From Mycolicibacterium gilvum (GTDB lineage Bacteria; Actinomycetota; Actinomycetes; Mycobacteriales; Mycobacteriaceae): a DNA stretch of 64,000 nt. The notes below the pieces were generated by a model, which saw nothing but the letters and a program-made list of their open reading frames with translations, ran no database searches and was not told the DNA's origin. Both the position numbers and the translations under genes were made by a program. Shown piece after piece: positions 34,820-43,040 of this stretch. Every line of letters begins with the position of its first letter. Positions within the stretch are counted from its first letter, which is position 1. The stretch covers positions 3,968,001 through 4,032,000 of the forward strand of contig NZ_UGQM01000001.1 in the NCBI RefSeq assembly GCF_900454025.1. Reading direction: 5' to 3'.

Positions 34820-35881
34820 ATGCCACCGACCACCACAACCGATCGGCCACTGCGGGTGATCCAGTGGACCACCGGCAACATCGGTCGGCGATCGCTGCAC
34901 GCGATCATCGGCCGTGACGACATGGAGCTGGTCGGTGTGTTCGCCCACGGGGCCGACAAAGTCGGGGTGGATGCCGCCGATCTGGCCGGCCGGCCGGAGC
35001 CGACCGGCGTGAAGGCCACCGACGACATCGAGGAGCTGGTGGCACTGCGACCCGACGCGTGCTGCTACAACCCGCTGTGGCCGAGCATCGACGAACTGGT
35101 GCGGCTACTGGAATCGGGGATCAACGTGTGCTCCAGCGCAGCCTGGATCACCGGCGGCAAGCAGAGCCCCGAGGACCTGGATCGCATCCGGAAAGCCTGC
35201 GAGACAGGCAATTCCACGATCTTCGGTAGCGGCGCCCATCCCGGGATGAGCAATCTGGTCGGGATGGTGCTCTCCGGTGCGTGCGAGCGGGTCGACGAGA
35301 TCCGGATCACCGAGTCGGTGGACTGCTCGACCTACGAGTCCGCCGGCACCCAGACCGCGATGGGCTTCTCCCAGGACCCCGACACCCCCGGCCTCGCCGA
35401 GAGCGTGCGCAGGGAGAGCGAGGTGTTCGCCGAGTCCGCGGCGATGATGGCCGACGCGATCGGCGCGACGCTGGACCGCATCACCTTCGACGTCACCTTC
35501 ACCGCTGCCACCGCGGACAGCGACCTCGGGTTCATGCAGATCCCGAAGGGCACCGTCGCCGGTGTGCACGGTTACCACCGCGGCTGGGTCGGCGATCACA
35601 ACATCGTCAGCGTCGGCTTCAACTGGATCATGGGTGAGCACGTCACCCCGCCCAAACCGCTGGAGCACGGGCACGTCGTCCAGGTCTTCGGGCTGCCCAA
35701 CATGCGCACCGTCGTGCACTGCCTGCCGCCCAGGGACTGGACCGAACCCGGGTTCATGGGTCTGGGGATGATCTACACCGCGATGCCGGTCACCAATGCC
35801 GTGCCGGCGGTGGTGGCCGCGCCACCGGGCATCGTCACCCTCGCCGACCTACCGCCGATCACCGGCCGTTCGGCCGTCTGA
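34820..35881 (+). CDS. DapB-like NAD(P)-binding oxidoreductase (2,4-diaminopentanoate-dehydrogenase-like)
   Basis: The 353-aa protein begins RVIQWTTGNIGRRSLHAI, a Rossmann glycine motif of the dihydrodipicolinate-reductase-like superfamily that actinobacteria encode in many copies. Other landmarks are VCSSAAWITGG, FGSGAHPGMSNLVGMVLSG and SVDCSTYESAGTQTAMGFSQ. Members act on amino or keto acids with NAD(P)H, but most mycobacterial copies are uncharacterised. ATG 34820 has a strong GAGGAGG 7 nt upstream. Its last 23 bp overlap the convergent degV-family gene. Confidence 0.8.
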   Translation: MPPTTTTDRPLRVIQWTTGNIGRRSLHAIIGRDDMELVGVFAHGADKVGVDAADLAGRPEPTGVKATDDIEELVALRPDACCYNPLWPSIDELVRLLESGINVCSSAAWITGGKQSPEDLDRIRKACETGNSTIFGSGAHPGMSNLVGMVLSGACERVDEIRITESVDCSTYESAGTQTAMGFSQDPDTPGLAESVRRESEVFAESAAMMADAIGATLDRITFDVTFTAATADSDLGFMQIPKGTVAGVHGYHRGWVGDHNIVSVGFNWIMGEHVTPPKPLEHGHVVQVFGLPNMRTVVHCLPPRDWTEPGFMGLGMIYTAMPVTNAVPAVVAAPPGIVTLADLPPITGRSAV

Positions 35882-36707
35882 CCTGGACGGCGACGCCGAC
35901 CGCCCCACCGCCGACGTGCACCGACAGCAACGGACCCATGTCGGCGACGGTGAGCGACGACAGCTGCGGAAGTCGTTGCGTCAGAGCGGCGCCGAGTTCA
36001 TCGGCGGCATCGTGATTGTCGACGTGGTGCACGACGAGCTCGGCGGGCCGCTCCCCGACCACGTCGGCGACACGCGTCACCATGGCCGCGTGCGCCTTGG
36101 TGGCCGTACGGATCCGCTGATCGAGCACGAGGCGGCCGTCGACGTCCAGACACAGCAGCGGTTTGAGTGCCAGCGCGGTGCCCAGCCACGACGCCGTGGT
36201 GCGGATGCGTCCGCTCCGGCGCAGGTTGTCGAGCCGGTGCACGACGAGGAAGACGTGGGAGCCGGCGATCGCCGAGCGGGCGGCGGCTTCGACGGTGTCC
36301 AGATCACCGCCGGCCTGCGCGCAGCGCGCCGCAGCCGTGGCGATGAACCCCACCCCCATCGCCGCCGACCGCGAATTGACCACGCGCACAGCGGGTCCGA
36401 ACTCTCGCGCCACGGTGGCGGCAGCACTGTAGGTACTCGACAACGCCCCCGACAGATGCACCGCGACGACACCGTCACCGCCGCTGTCGGCCAGGGCCTG
36501 CCGGTAGACCTCGGACAGTTCTGCCGGGGATGCCCCCGCCGTCGTCACCTTCGGGCGGTCGTGGATGTCGTACGGGATGTCGTCCACGCCGTCACGCAGG
36601 TCGACGCCGTCGACCAGCACGTGCAGCGGAACCTCACGAATTCCCCACCGGCGCCGTTGTTCGGGCTGCAGGCGTGACGACGAATCGCTCACCACGACGA
36701 CGGGCAC
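35859..36707 (-). CDS. DegV-family fatty-acid-binding protein
   Basis: The 282-aa protein (GTG start) begins VVVVSDSSSRL, the DegV first strand with the Ser loop that holds the fatty-acid carboxylate, followed by GVVAVHLSGALSSTYSAA, VVNSRSAAMGVGF and FLVVHRLDNLRRSGRI, all characteristic. FakB-type DegV proteins present fatty acids to a kinase in Firmicutes; mycobacteria lack a clear FakA partner, so the role is uncertain. It is the last gene of the nadD-rsfS-gpgP-octT-degV run (Rv2421c-Rv2417c) and lies 6 bp after octT. Confidence 0.9.
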   Translation of the reverse strand: MPVVVVSDSSSRLQPEQRRRWGIREVPLHVLVDGVDLRDGVDDIPYDIHDRPKVTTAGASPAELSEVYRQALADSGGDGVVAVHLSGALSSTYSAAATVAREFGPAVRVVNSRSAAMGVGFIATAAARCAQAGGDLDTVEAAARSAIAGSHVFLVVHRLDNLRRSGRIRTTASWLGTALALKPLLCLDVDGRLVLDQRIRTATKAHAAMVTRVADVVGERPAELVVHHVDNHDAADELGAALTQRLPQLSSLTVADMGPLLSVHVGGGAVGVAVQVRRPNGR

Positions 36708-36713
36708 GGGTGA

Positions 36714-37463
36714 TCACTGACCGTCCGCGGCGGAGGCCGGCACGCCCGCCTCCGCCAAACCCTTGAGCATCAGGTCGGCGACGGCCTGATGCGCCTCGAA
36801 GTTCCAGTGGATCCCGTCGGGATTCCCCCTGCCGCTCATCACCTCCTCGCCGACCGCGGCCTTGAGGTCGACCAGCGGCACACCGTGCTCGGCCGCCCAG
36901 GCGCTGATCGCCGCCACGGTGCCCGGCCGTCCGCGATGGGACATGCCGTAGGTCGGCGCGATGTGCACCGACGGCAGCGACGCCACGACCGGGATCCCGG
37001 GGCGGTTGAAGTCGATTGCCGCCCTGGTCATCTCGAGGTACTCGACGGTCAGATGCGGGGGCAACGCCGGCCGCGCGATGGGCGAGAGGCGCGGCTGCAG
37101 CCAGCCGTACCCGTCGCGCGCCCACCGGCGCAACCGTGGCGGGCGGACGTAGCGGATCAGCTCACGCAGGGCGGTGGGCAGCGGAGAGGGCAGTGAGTCC
37201 ATGCCCGACGTCGCGAAGATCACCGCCCCGGCCCGGGGCAGCGCCGCCCACGACCGCGGGTCCTGCGTGGCGGCCCACCACACGTCGCGACTCGTCCAGC
37301 CGATGCGGCCGATCAGCTCCACATCCCAGTCGAGTTGTCCGGCAACGAGATTCGGCCAGATGCGGGGATCGTCGGACGGGAGTCCGCCGGTGGGTCCGTA
37401 GTAGGACAGCGAATCGCAGAAGATCAGCAGTGTCCTGCGGACGCCGGTGGGGTCAGAGGACAT
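36714..37463 (-). CDS. octT: SGNH-fold diglucosylglycerate octanoyltransferase
   Basis: The 249-aa SGNH/GDSL-like protein has the block-I motif FCDSLS with nucleophile Ser18 (the usual Gly of GDSL is Cys here) and the C-terminal DGIHWN (DxxH) catalytic pair. The gene matches Rv2418c by position and sequence type. That enzyme, OctT, was reported to octanoylate diglucosylglycerate, an early intermediate of the cytoplasmic methylglucose lipopolysaccharides that regulate fatty-acid synthesis. The adjacent gpgP acts one step earlier, which supports the call. ATG 37463 lies inside the end of gpgP; an ATG at 37472 adds three residues. Confidence 0.85.
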   Translation of the reverse strand: MSSDPTGVRRTLLIFCDSLSYYGPTGGLPSDDPRIWPNLVAGQLDWDVELIGRIGWTSRDVWWAATQDPRSWAALPRAGAVIFATSGMDSLPSPLPTALRELIRYVRPPRLRRWARDGYGWLQPRLSPIARPALPPHLTVEYLEMTRAAIDFNRPGIPVVASLPSVHIAPTYGMSHRGRPGTVAAISAWAAEHGVPLVDLKAAVGEEVMSGRGNPDGIHWNFEAHQAVADLMLKGLAEAGVPASAADGQ

Positions 37464-38127
37464 CGCCGGCAACCTGCGCCGAGGCGTTCCACACGTCGAG
37501 ACGCCACCGGATGTCGTCGAAGGATGCCGGATCGCCGTCGGCCCGGGTGTGGCCGGCCAGCTGCACCCAGCTCGCGTTACCCATGCCGCCCAGTACCGGC
37601 CAGTTGTCGGCGGGCAGCCCGAGCAGTGCCGCCGTCAGCGCGGCGATGAGCCCGCCGTGCGCGACGAGCACCACCGGCCGGTCCCCCGCCGATCCCCACT
37701 CGGTCTGCTGCGTCACCAGCTCGCGCACCAGAGGCAGGCTCCGCCGGGCGACATCGATGCGGCTCTCGCCGCCGTGCGGGGCCCAACGGGCGTCGTCGCG
37801 CCACGCCAGCCGCGCGCCGGGCGCGACCTCGTCGACCTCCAGATGCGTCATCCCCTGCCAGTCCCCGAGGTGCGTCTCACGCAGCCGGGCGTCGATGCTG
37901 ACCGGTTGTCCGCACCGGTCGCCGAGCACGACCGCGGTGTCGAGGGCGCGCCGCAGATCCGAGGACACGATCAGCAGCGGGTGGCGTTTGGCCAGGGCAT
38001 CGGCCGCGGATGCGGCCTGCTCTCGGCCCAGATCGCTGAGATCGGTGTCGAGTTGGCCCTGCATGCGGCTTCCCGCGTTGTACTCGGTCTGGCCGTGCCG
38101 GAGCATGACCAGCCGCCGGATCGTCAC
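37453..38127 (-). CDS. gpgP: Glucosyl-3-phosphoglycerate phosphatase
   Basis: The 224-aa histidine-phosphatase protein has LRHGQTEYN (phosphorylated His near residue 10), [24 protein letters not shown] and the second catalytic VAHGG. It corresponds to Rv2419c, characterised as GpgP, which dephosphorylates glucosyl-3-phosphoglycerate to glucosylglycerate at the start of methylglucose lipopolysaccharide synthesis. The GTG start overlaps the rsfS stop (GTGA) and the end overlaps octT, giving tight coupling. Generic annotation would call it a phosphoglycerate mutase; the operon partner favours GpgP. Confidence 0.88.
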   Translation of the reverse strand: MTIRRLVMLRHGQTEYNAGSRMQGQLDTDLSDLGREQAASAADALAKRHPLLIVSSDLRRALDTAVVLGDRCGQPVSIDARLRETHLGDWQGMTHLEVDEVAPGARLAWRDDARWAPHGGESRIDVARRSLPLVRELVTQQTEWGSAGDRPVVLVAHGGLIAALTAALLGLPADNWPVLGGMGNASWVQLAGHTRADGDPASFDDIRWRLDVWNASAQVAGDVL

Positions 38128-38486
38128 GCCCGGTCCTCGGAGTCACCTGCGGGGCTGTCGAGATCCACCGGCACGATCGGGCAGTCCCGCCAGAGCCGGT
38201 CCAGCGCATAGAAGTTGCGTTCGTCCTGGTGCTGGACGTGCACGACGATGTCGACGTAGTCGAGCAGCGTCCAGCGCCCTTCCCGGGTGCCCTCGCGGCG
38301 CGCCGGCTTGTACCCGGCGCGGCGCATCTTCTCCTCGACCTCGTCGACGATCGCGTTGACCTGCCGGTCGTTGCTCCCGGAGGCGATGACGAAGCAGTCG
38401 GTGATGACCAGTTGCTCGGAGACGTCGATCACGACGACGTCCTCGGCGAGCTTGGCCGCGGCCGCGCGGGCGGCGATCGTGGCCAT
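38124..38486 (-). CDS. rsfS: Ribosomal silencing factor RsfS
   Basis: The 120-aa DUF143 protein contains VVVIDVSEQLVITDCFVIASG, NDRQVNAIVDEVEEKM, EGRWTLLDYVDIVVHVQ and NFYALDRLW. RsfS binds L14 on the 50S subunit and blocks joining to 30S in poor nutrition. The reading frame remains open upstream of ATG 38486 with codons for TATAEAID, which resembles the N-terminus of the M. tuberculosis protein (MTANREAID). The only start available there is a CTG at 38513 overlapping the nadD stop (CTGA), so the true start may be CTG. Confidence 0.93.
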   Translation of the reverse strand: MATIAARAAAAKLAEDVVVIDVSEQLVITDCFVIASGSNDRQVNAIVDEVEEKMRRAGYKPARREGTREGRWTLLDYVDIVVHVQHQDERNFYALDRLWRDCPIVPVDLDSPAGDSEDRA

Positions 38487-38509
38487 GTCGATGGCTTCAG
38501 CTGTGGCGG

Positions 38510-39151
38510 TCAGGGACGCTCTCCTTCACCTGCGGGGTTCTGGTTGCGATAGAGATCGCGCTTGGCGACGTACTGAACCACGCCGTCGGGGACCAGATAC
38601 CAGATGGGACGGGACTGCTCGGCACGGAGCCGGCAGTCGGTGGACGAGATCGCCAGGGCAGGGACCTCGACGAGATGCAGCGCGTCGGCGGGCAGCTCGG
38701 CCATCGCGGCCGAGATGTGCTTGCCGTCCAGTTCGTACCCGGGTCTGCTGACCCCGATGAACCGGGCGATCGCGAACATCTCCTCCCAGTTCTGCCACGA
38801 CAGTATCGAGGCGAGCGCATCGGCGCCCGTGATGAAGTAGAGGTCCGCGTCCGGATTCTGGGCGCGCAGGTCACGCAGGGTGTCCTTGGTGTAGGTCGCC
38901 CCGCCGCGGTCGATGTCGACCCGGCTCACCGAGAAGCGGGGGTTGGACGCCGTCGCGATCACGGTCATCAGGTAGCGGTCCTCTGCGGGCGTGACGGGCC
39001 GGCTGCGCTTCTGCCAGGGCTGGCCGGTGGGCACGAACACCACCTCGTGAAGGTCGAACAGATCGGCGACCTCGCTCGCCGCGACGAGGTGTCCGTTGTG
39101 GATGGGATCGAACGTCCCACCCATCACCCCGATACGCCGCCGCGATTGCAC
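38510..39151 (-). CDS. nadD: Nicotinate-nucleotide adenylyltransferase
   Basis: The 213-aa enzyme joins nicotinate mononucleotide and ATP to give deamido-[21 protein letters not shown] carries the nucleotidyltransferase (H/T)xGH motif and [11 protein letters not shown] the second ISST signature. The GTG start at 39151 ([12 protein letters not shown]) is chosen over longer forms. TAAGCT lies 8 nt upstream (39165-39160), giving leaderless geometry. It is first in nadD-rsfS-gpgP-octT-degV and precedes rsfS by a 23-nt gap, or overlaps it if rsfS starts at CTG. Confidence 0.93.
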   Translation of the reverse strand: MQSRRRIGVMGGTFDPIHNGHLVAASEVADLFDLHEVVFVPTGQPWQKRSRPVTPAEDRYLMTVIATASNPRFSVSRVDIDRGGATYTKDTLRDLRAQNPDADLYFITGADALASILSWQNWEEMFAIARFIGVSRPGYELDGKHISAAMAELPADALHLVEVPALAISSTDCRLRAEQSRPIWYLVPDGVVQYVAKRDLYRNQNPAGEGERP

Positions 39152-39192
39152 GAATAGCGAGCTTACGGGAGCGTCCCGCCCGGGTTCGGACC

Positions 39193-39963
39193 TCAGACCG
39201 CCGACAGACGCTGCGACCGCAGTTCCTCGGACACCTCGAACGCCGCGCGATCGGCGCGGTAGACGTCGCGGGCGTACTCCACACACCGATCGGCGCTGTC
39301 ATAGGTGGTGCGGGTGAGCAGCGTCCCGGCCGATCCGGCCCGCACACCCAACTGCACGCTCGACGCGTCATCGAGCACGATCGACTCGAGCACCGCGGTC
39401 GTCCGGGCCAGCTCGATGGCGTACTTCGACCTCAGCACCGCCCACAGCGATCCGTCCTCGGTCATATCGAGGATCCCCGGTGTCAGTTCCGCGGGCAGGA
39501 ATGTCGTCTCCAGCGCGAAGGGCACCTCGTCGACGCTGCGCAACCGGTGGAAGACGTGCACGGCGGCACCCTCATCGAGGCCCAGCGCCCGGCGCACCGC
39601 GGGCGTCGCAGCCTGGTGTTCGGCCCACAACAGTTGCGCGGCGGGCCGACGCCCCATCCGCGCGACCTCTTCGGAGAAGCTCCCGATGTGGAAGCGCACG
39701 CGCGGTTCGGCGACGAAGGTGCCGCGGGGCGGCTTGCGGTACACCACCCCTTCGCTCTCCAGCAGAGACAATGCCTGACGTGCGGTCATCCGGCTGACCC
39801 CGTGCTGTTCGGCGAGCTCCCGCTCGGACGGCAACAGTGTGTGCGGCCCCAGCGCTTCGCTGGCTATCAGATCGCGGACATCGGACGCGATCGACATGTA
39901 GAGGGGCGTGCCAGCGGGCATCTTTGCAGAGTAACCACGTAAGTCGGCTTCGGTCGTCGACAT
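39193..39963 (-). CDS. GntR-family (HutC/DasR subfamily) transcriptional regulator
   Basis: The 256-aa regulator has an N-terminal winged helix ([30 protein letters not shown], in part; R-x-T-x-R-Q recognition helix) at about 20-90 and a UTRA effector-binding domain ([17 protein letters not shown] through [19 protein letters not shown]). HutC/DasR-type regulators bind TGGTCTAGACCA-like sites and are released by small phosphorylated sugars or other metabolites. It is divergent from the permease-kinase-oxidoreductase operon, and a matching half-site pair sits in the intergenic region. It most likely represses that operon and senses its substrate or an intermediate. Confidence 0.88.
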   Translation of the reverse strand: MSTTEADLRGYSAKMPAGTPLYMSIASDVRDLIASEALGPHTLLPSERELAEQHGVSRMTARQALSLLESEGVVYRKPPRGTFVAEPRVRFHIGSFSEEVARMGRRPAAQLLWAEHQAATPAVRRALGLDEGAAVHVFHRLRSVDEVPFALETTFLPAELTPGILDMTEDGSLWAVLRSKYAIELARTTAVLESIVLDDASSVQLGVRAGSAGTLLTRTTYDSADRCVEYARDVYRADRAAFEVSEELRSQRLSAV

Positions 39964-40033
39964 CCGCTGTGTAAAAAGCTTGTGACATCGGTGACGCGAT
40001 GCCGGCCCGATCCGCTACCTTGGTTCAACCACA

Positions 40034-40045
40034 TGGTCTATACCA
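40034..40045. promoter_or_regulatory. dre-like operator for the adjacent GntR regulator
   Basis: TGGTCTATACCA has perfect TGGT/ACCA outer arms and differs by one central base from the core of the DasR consensus (TGGTCTAGACCA). It lies 24 bp before the permease start and about 70 bp from the divergent gntR start, where bound repressor would block permease-operon transcription. No second copy was seen in this intergenic region. Confidence 0.6.
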
Positions 40046-40068
40046 AGACTCCGAGACGAGGTACCTCG

Positions 40069-41559
40069 ATGTCAGCACTGCCCACCGGGGACGGATCCGC
40101 CGATGCCGCCGAACTCGCCCAGTTCGGCTACACGCAGTCGTTGGAGCGCCGGACCGGCAAGTTCGCGTCCTTCGCCGTGGCGTTCGCGTTCGTCTCCATC
40201 GCGACCGGAATCTTCACCACGTACGGATCGGTGCTCAACAGCTCCGGCCCGGTCGGCATCTGGACGTGGCCGATCGCGGTCATCGGACAGTTGGCGGTCG
40301 CGTTCGTGCTCGGCGCGCTGGCCTCCCGGATCCCGGTCACCGGCTACCACTACCAATGGATGTCACGCCTGGCCAACCCGGTCCTCGGGTGGATCATCGG
40401 CTGGATCTCGTTCACGTTCCTGGCCGTCGTGGTGTGCGCGGTCGACTACACGATCGCCTCGACGATCCTGCCCGTGCTGCTCAACTACGAGAGCACCGCG
40501 ACCATCGCGTGGGTGATGACGGCCGTGGTGCTGCTGCTGCAGGCACTTCTGGTGGCGTTCTCGACACCATGGGCCGAACGGGTCAACAACGGCCTGGTCA
40601 CCCTGGAGTTGATCGGCATGGTCGCGTTGACGGCACTGCTGCTGGTGGTGGCCGCGGTGCGCGGCGACATGGACTTCTCGAACCTGTTCAGCAAGGGTGC
40701 CGTGCCGAGCGAGGGATTCTGGAGCTTCGGCGACTGGACCTCGGCGGGACCCTGGATGCTGGGCTTTCTGCTGGGCGCGTTCACCATCGTCGGATTCGAA
40801 TCCGCGGCCAACCTCGCCGAGGAGACCCACGACCCCGAACGCGTGGTCCCGCGCGCGATGTGGCAGGCCGTACTCGCCTCGGGCGTCCTGGGTTTCGTGT
40901 TCCTCGTCGCGGTGACGCTCGCCGCCGGCGACCCGGTTGCGCTGGCCGAATCCGGCACCCCGATCGCCGACGTGATCGACAGGACGCTCGGTTCGGCCGT
41001 CGCGACCCTTCTGCTGCTGATGGTCGTGCTGGCCATCTTCGCGTGCGGCCTGGTCATCATGATCACCGGCGTGCGGCTCACCTGGGCGATGTCGCGTGAC
41101 GAGCGTTTCCCGGGCTGGCAGCAGTGGAACCAGATCTCGCCCCGCTTCCACACCCCGCTCAAGGCGACCGTGCTCTACTTCTGCCTGGCCCAGCTGATCC
41201 TGGCGATCTTTGCGCACTCCGAGACCGCACTGTTCACCCTGTTCGGTGCCGCGACACTGCTGCCCGCGGTCATGTACGCCTCCACCGTGGTGCTGTACTT
41301 GATCAAACGCAAGAGCCTGCCGAACAACCACAAGTTCGACCTCGGCGCGTGGGAGGTTCCGATCCTGGTGGTGGCGGTCGTGTGGCTGGCCTTCGAGCTC
41401 GCGCTGTTCCGCGACGCCGCGTTCAAGGAGGCATGGCTGTATGTCCTCGTGATGGTCGCGATCGGTGCCGCCTACCTGGCCTACCTGTTGATCCGGCGCG
41501 GCAGCAAGGGCCTGTCGATGCCGGACATGCACTCGATCGACGCCGAACTGCGGGAGTGA
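40069..41559 (+). CDS. APC-superfamily amino acid/amine permease
   Basis: The 496-aa polytopic transporter has about twelve helices, starting with ASFAVAFAFVSIATGIFTTYG (helix 1 with the unwound GxG-type region) and including GWIIGWISFTFLAVVVCAVDY, AFTIVGFESAANLAEETHDPERVVPRAM (helix 6 plus the conserved E-E loop of the amino-acid-choline family) and C-terminal ILVVAVVWLAFELALF. Such permeases import amino acids, choline, GABA or ethanolamine-like amines by proton symport. It opens a four-gene operon with a sugar-type kinase and two FAD oxidoreductases; the kinase start is 11 nt downstream. The pairing with a FGGY kinase is unusual and suggests an amine or amino-polyol substrate. Confidence 0.88.
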   Translation: MSALPTGDGSADAAELAQFGYTQSLERRTGKFASFAVAFAFVSIATGIFTTYGSVLNSSGPVGIWTWPIAVIGQLAVAFVLGALASRIPVTGYHYQWMSRLANPVLGWIIGWISFTFLAVVVCAVDYTIASTILPVLLNYESTATIAWVMTAVVLLLQALLVAFSTPWAERVNNGLVTLELIGMVALTALLLVVAAVRGDMDFSNLFSKGAVPSEGFWSFGDWTSAGPWMLGFLLGAFTIVGFESAANLAEETHDPERVVPRAMWQAVLASGVLGFVFLVAVTLAAGDPVALAESGTPIADVIDRTLGSAVATLLLLMVVLAIFACGLVIMITGVRLTWAMSRDERFPGWQQWNQISPRFHTPLKATVLYFCLAQLILAIFAHSETALFTLFGAATLLPAVMYASTVVLYLIKRKSLPNNHKFDLGAWEVPILVVAVVWLAFELALFRDAAFKEAWLYVLVMVAIGAAYLAYLLIRRGSKGLSMPDMHSIDAELRE

Positions 41560-41570
41560 CGGACCAACCG

Positions 41571-43040
41571 ATGCACCACATCCTGGCCATCGACCAGGGC
41601 ACCTCGGGCACCAAGGCCGTCGTCGTCGACATCCGGGACGGCACGGCCGGACGTGTCCTGGCCACCGCCGAGGTTTCCCTGCGCCCCGACTACCTGCCCG
41701 GCGGCGGGGTCGAACAGGACCCCGAGGCCCTGTTCGCTTCCGTCGTCACCGCGGGACGGCAGGCCCTGCAGCAGGCCGGGGTGCCGGTCGCCGCGGTCGC
41801 ACTGGCCAACCAGGGCGAGACGGTGCTCGCCTGGGATCGACACACGGGCACACCGCTCACCCCGGCGATCGTGTGGCAGGACCGGCGCGCCGAAACACTC
41901 TGTGCCGCACTGGCAGAACACGCCACCACGGTGGCCGGGCGCACCGGCCTGGTGCTCGACCCGTACTTCTCCGCCCCGAAGATGGCATGGATCCGGGCGA
42001 ACCTGACCCGCGACGGCGTCGTCACCACCACCGACACGTGGTTGGTGCATCGCCTGTGCGGCGCGTTCGTCACCGACGCATCCACCGCCAGCCGCTCGCT
42101 GCTGACCTCGCTCGACGATTCCCGCGGGCAGCGCTGGGACCCGGACCTGCGGGCGCTGTTCGGACTCGACGCCGAGGAGATGCCCGAAATCGTCGCCAGC
42201 GACGAGATCGTCGGCACCACCGACGTTTTCGGCACCACGCTGCCGGTGGCAGGCCTGATCGTCGACCAGCAGGCGGCGCTGTTCGCCGAGAGTTGCCTCC
42301 ACGCGGGGTCGGCGAAATGCACCTACGGCACCGGCGCCTTTCTGTTGGCACAGCTGGGAACCGAGCCGGTGCGGTCGAGTTCGGGGCTCACGACGTCGGT
42401 GGCGTGGCGGCTGCGCGGACAGACGTCGTACTGCATCGACGGCCAGGTCTACACGGCGGCGTCGGCGATCCGGTGGGCCGTCGATCTGGGCCTGATCCCG
42501 TCGGCCGATCAAATCGATTCCGCCGCAGCCGAATCCAGTGACGGGGTGGTCTGCGTTCCGGCTCTCGCCGGGCTGGCGGCGCCGTGGTGGGACTCGGCGG
42601 CCACCGCCTCGTTGTCGGGAATGACGCTGTCCACCGGTCGCGGCCAGCTGGTCCGGGCCATGGTGGAAGGCATCGCCGCGCAGGTTGCGGCGCTCACCGA
42701 CCTGGTGTCGGCCGACCTCGGCCGCCCGCTGACCCGGCTGCGCGTCGACGGTGGGCTGACGCGCTCGGAGGCGCTGATGCAGGCACAGGCCGACCTGTCG
42801 CAGATCCCCGTCGACGTGTACCCGTCCCTGCACGCGACCGCGCTGGGCGCCGCGGCCTGCGCACGGCTGGCCCTCGAACCCGGTCTCTCCCCCGCCGACG
42901 CCGCCGGGACATGGTCGCCGCGGCGGACATACGAACCACACTGGTCGGCCGACCGCGCCGCGGACTTCCTGGCGCGCTGGCGCAGGGCCGCCGAAAGCAC
43001 GCTCGCCCCACCACATCAGCGCAAGGAGTCGATGTCATGA
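41571..43040 (+). CDS. FGGY-family carbohydrate (glycerol-like) kinase
   Basis: The 489-aa actin-fold kinase begins ILAIDQGTSGTKAVVVD (phosphate-1 loop), then VALANQGETVLAWDRHTGTPL, AIVWQDRRAE (WQDxR substrate loop), a catalytic aspartate in LIVDQQAALFAESC, KCTYGTGAFLL and LRVDGGLTRSEALMQAQADL (adenosine motif). It resembles glycerol kinases, but the GlpK allosteric features are not clear, so another polyol is possible. It overlaps the next gene by ATGA. In the operon its phosphorylated product would feed the GlpA-like dehydrogenase. Confidence 0.87.
   Translation: MHHILAIDQGTSGTKAVVVDIRDGTAGRVLATAEVSLRPDYLPGGGVEQDPEALFASVVTAGRQALQQAGVPVAAVALANQGETVLAWDRHTGTPLTPAIVWQDRRAETLCAALAEHATTVAGRTGLVLDPYFSAPKMAWIRANLTRDGVVTTTDTWLVHRLCGAFVTDASTASRSLLTSLDDSRGQRWDPDLRALFGLDAEEMPEIVASDEIVGTTDVFGTTLPVAGLIVDQQAALFAESCLHAGSAKCTYGTGAFLLAQLGTEPVRSSSGLTTSVAWRLRGQTSYCIDGQVYTAASAIRWAVDLGLIPSADQIDSAAAESSDGVVCVPALAGLAAPWWDSAATASLSGMTLSTGRGQLVRAMVEGIAAQVAALTDLVSADLGRPLTRLRVDGGLTRSEALMQAQADLSQIPVDVYPSLHATALGAAACARLALEPGLSPADAAGTWSPRRTYEPHWSADRAADFLARWRRAAESTLAPPHQRKESMS

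Noticed and set aside
39982..40068. Upstream extension of the APC permease frame
   Set aside because: It would run through the operator TGGTCTATACCA; the family N-terminus fits ATG 40069.
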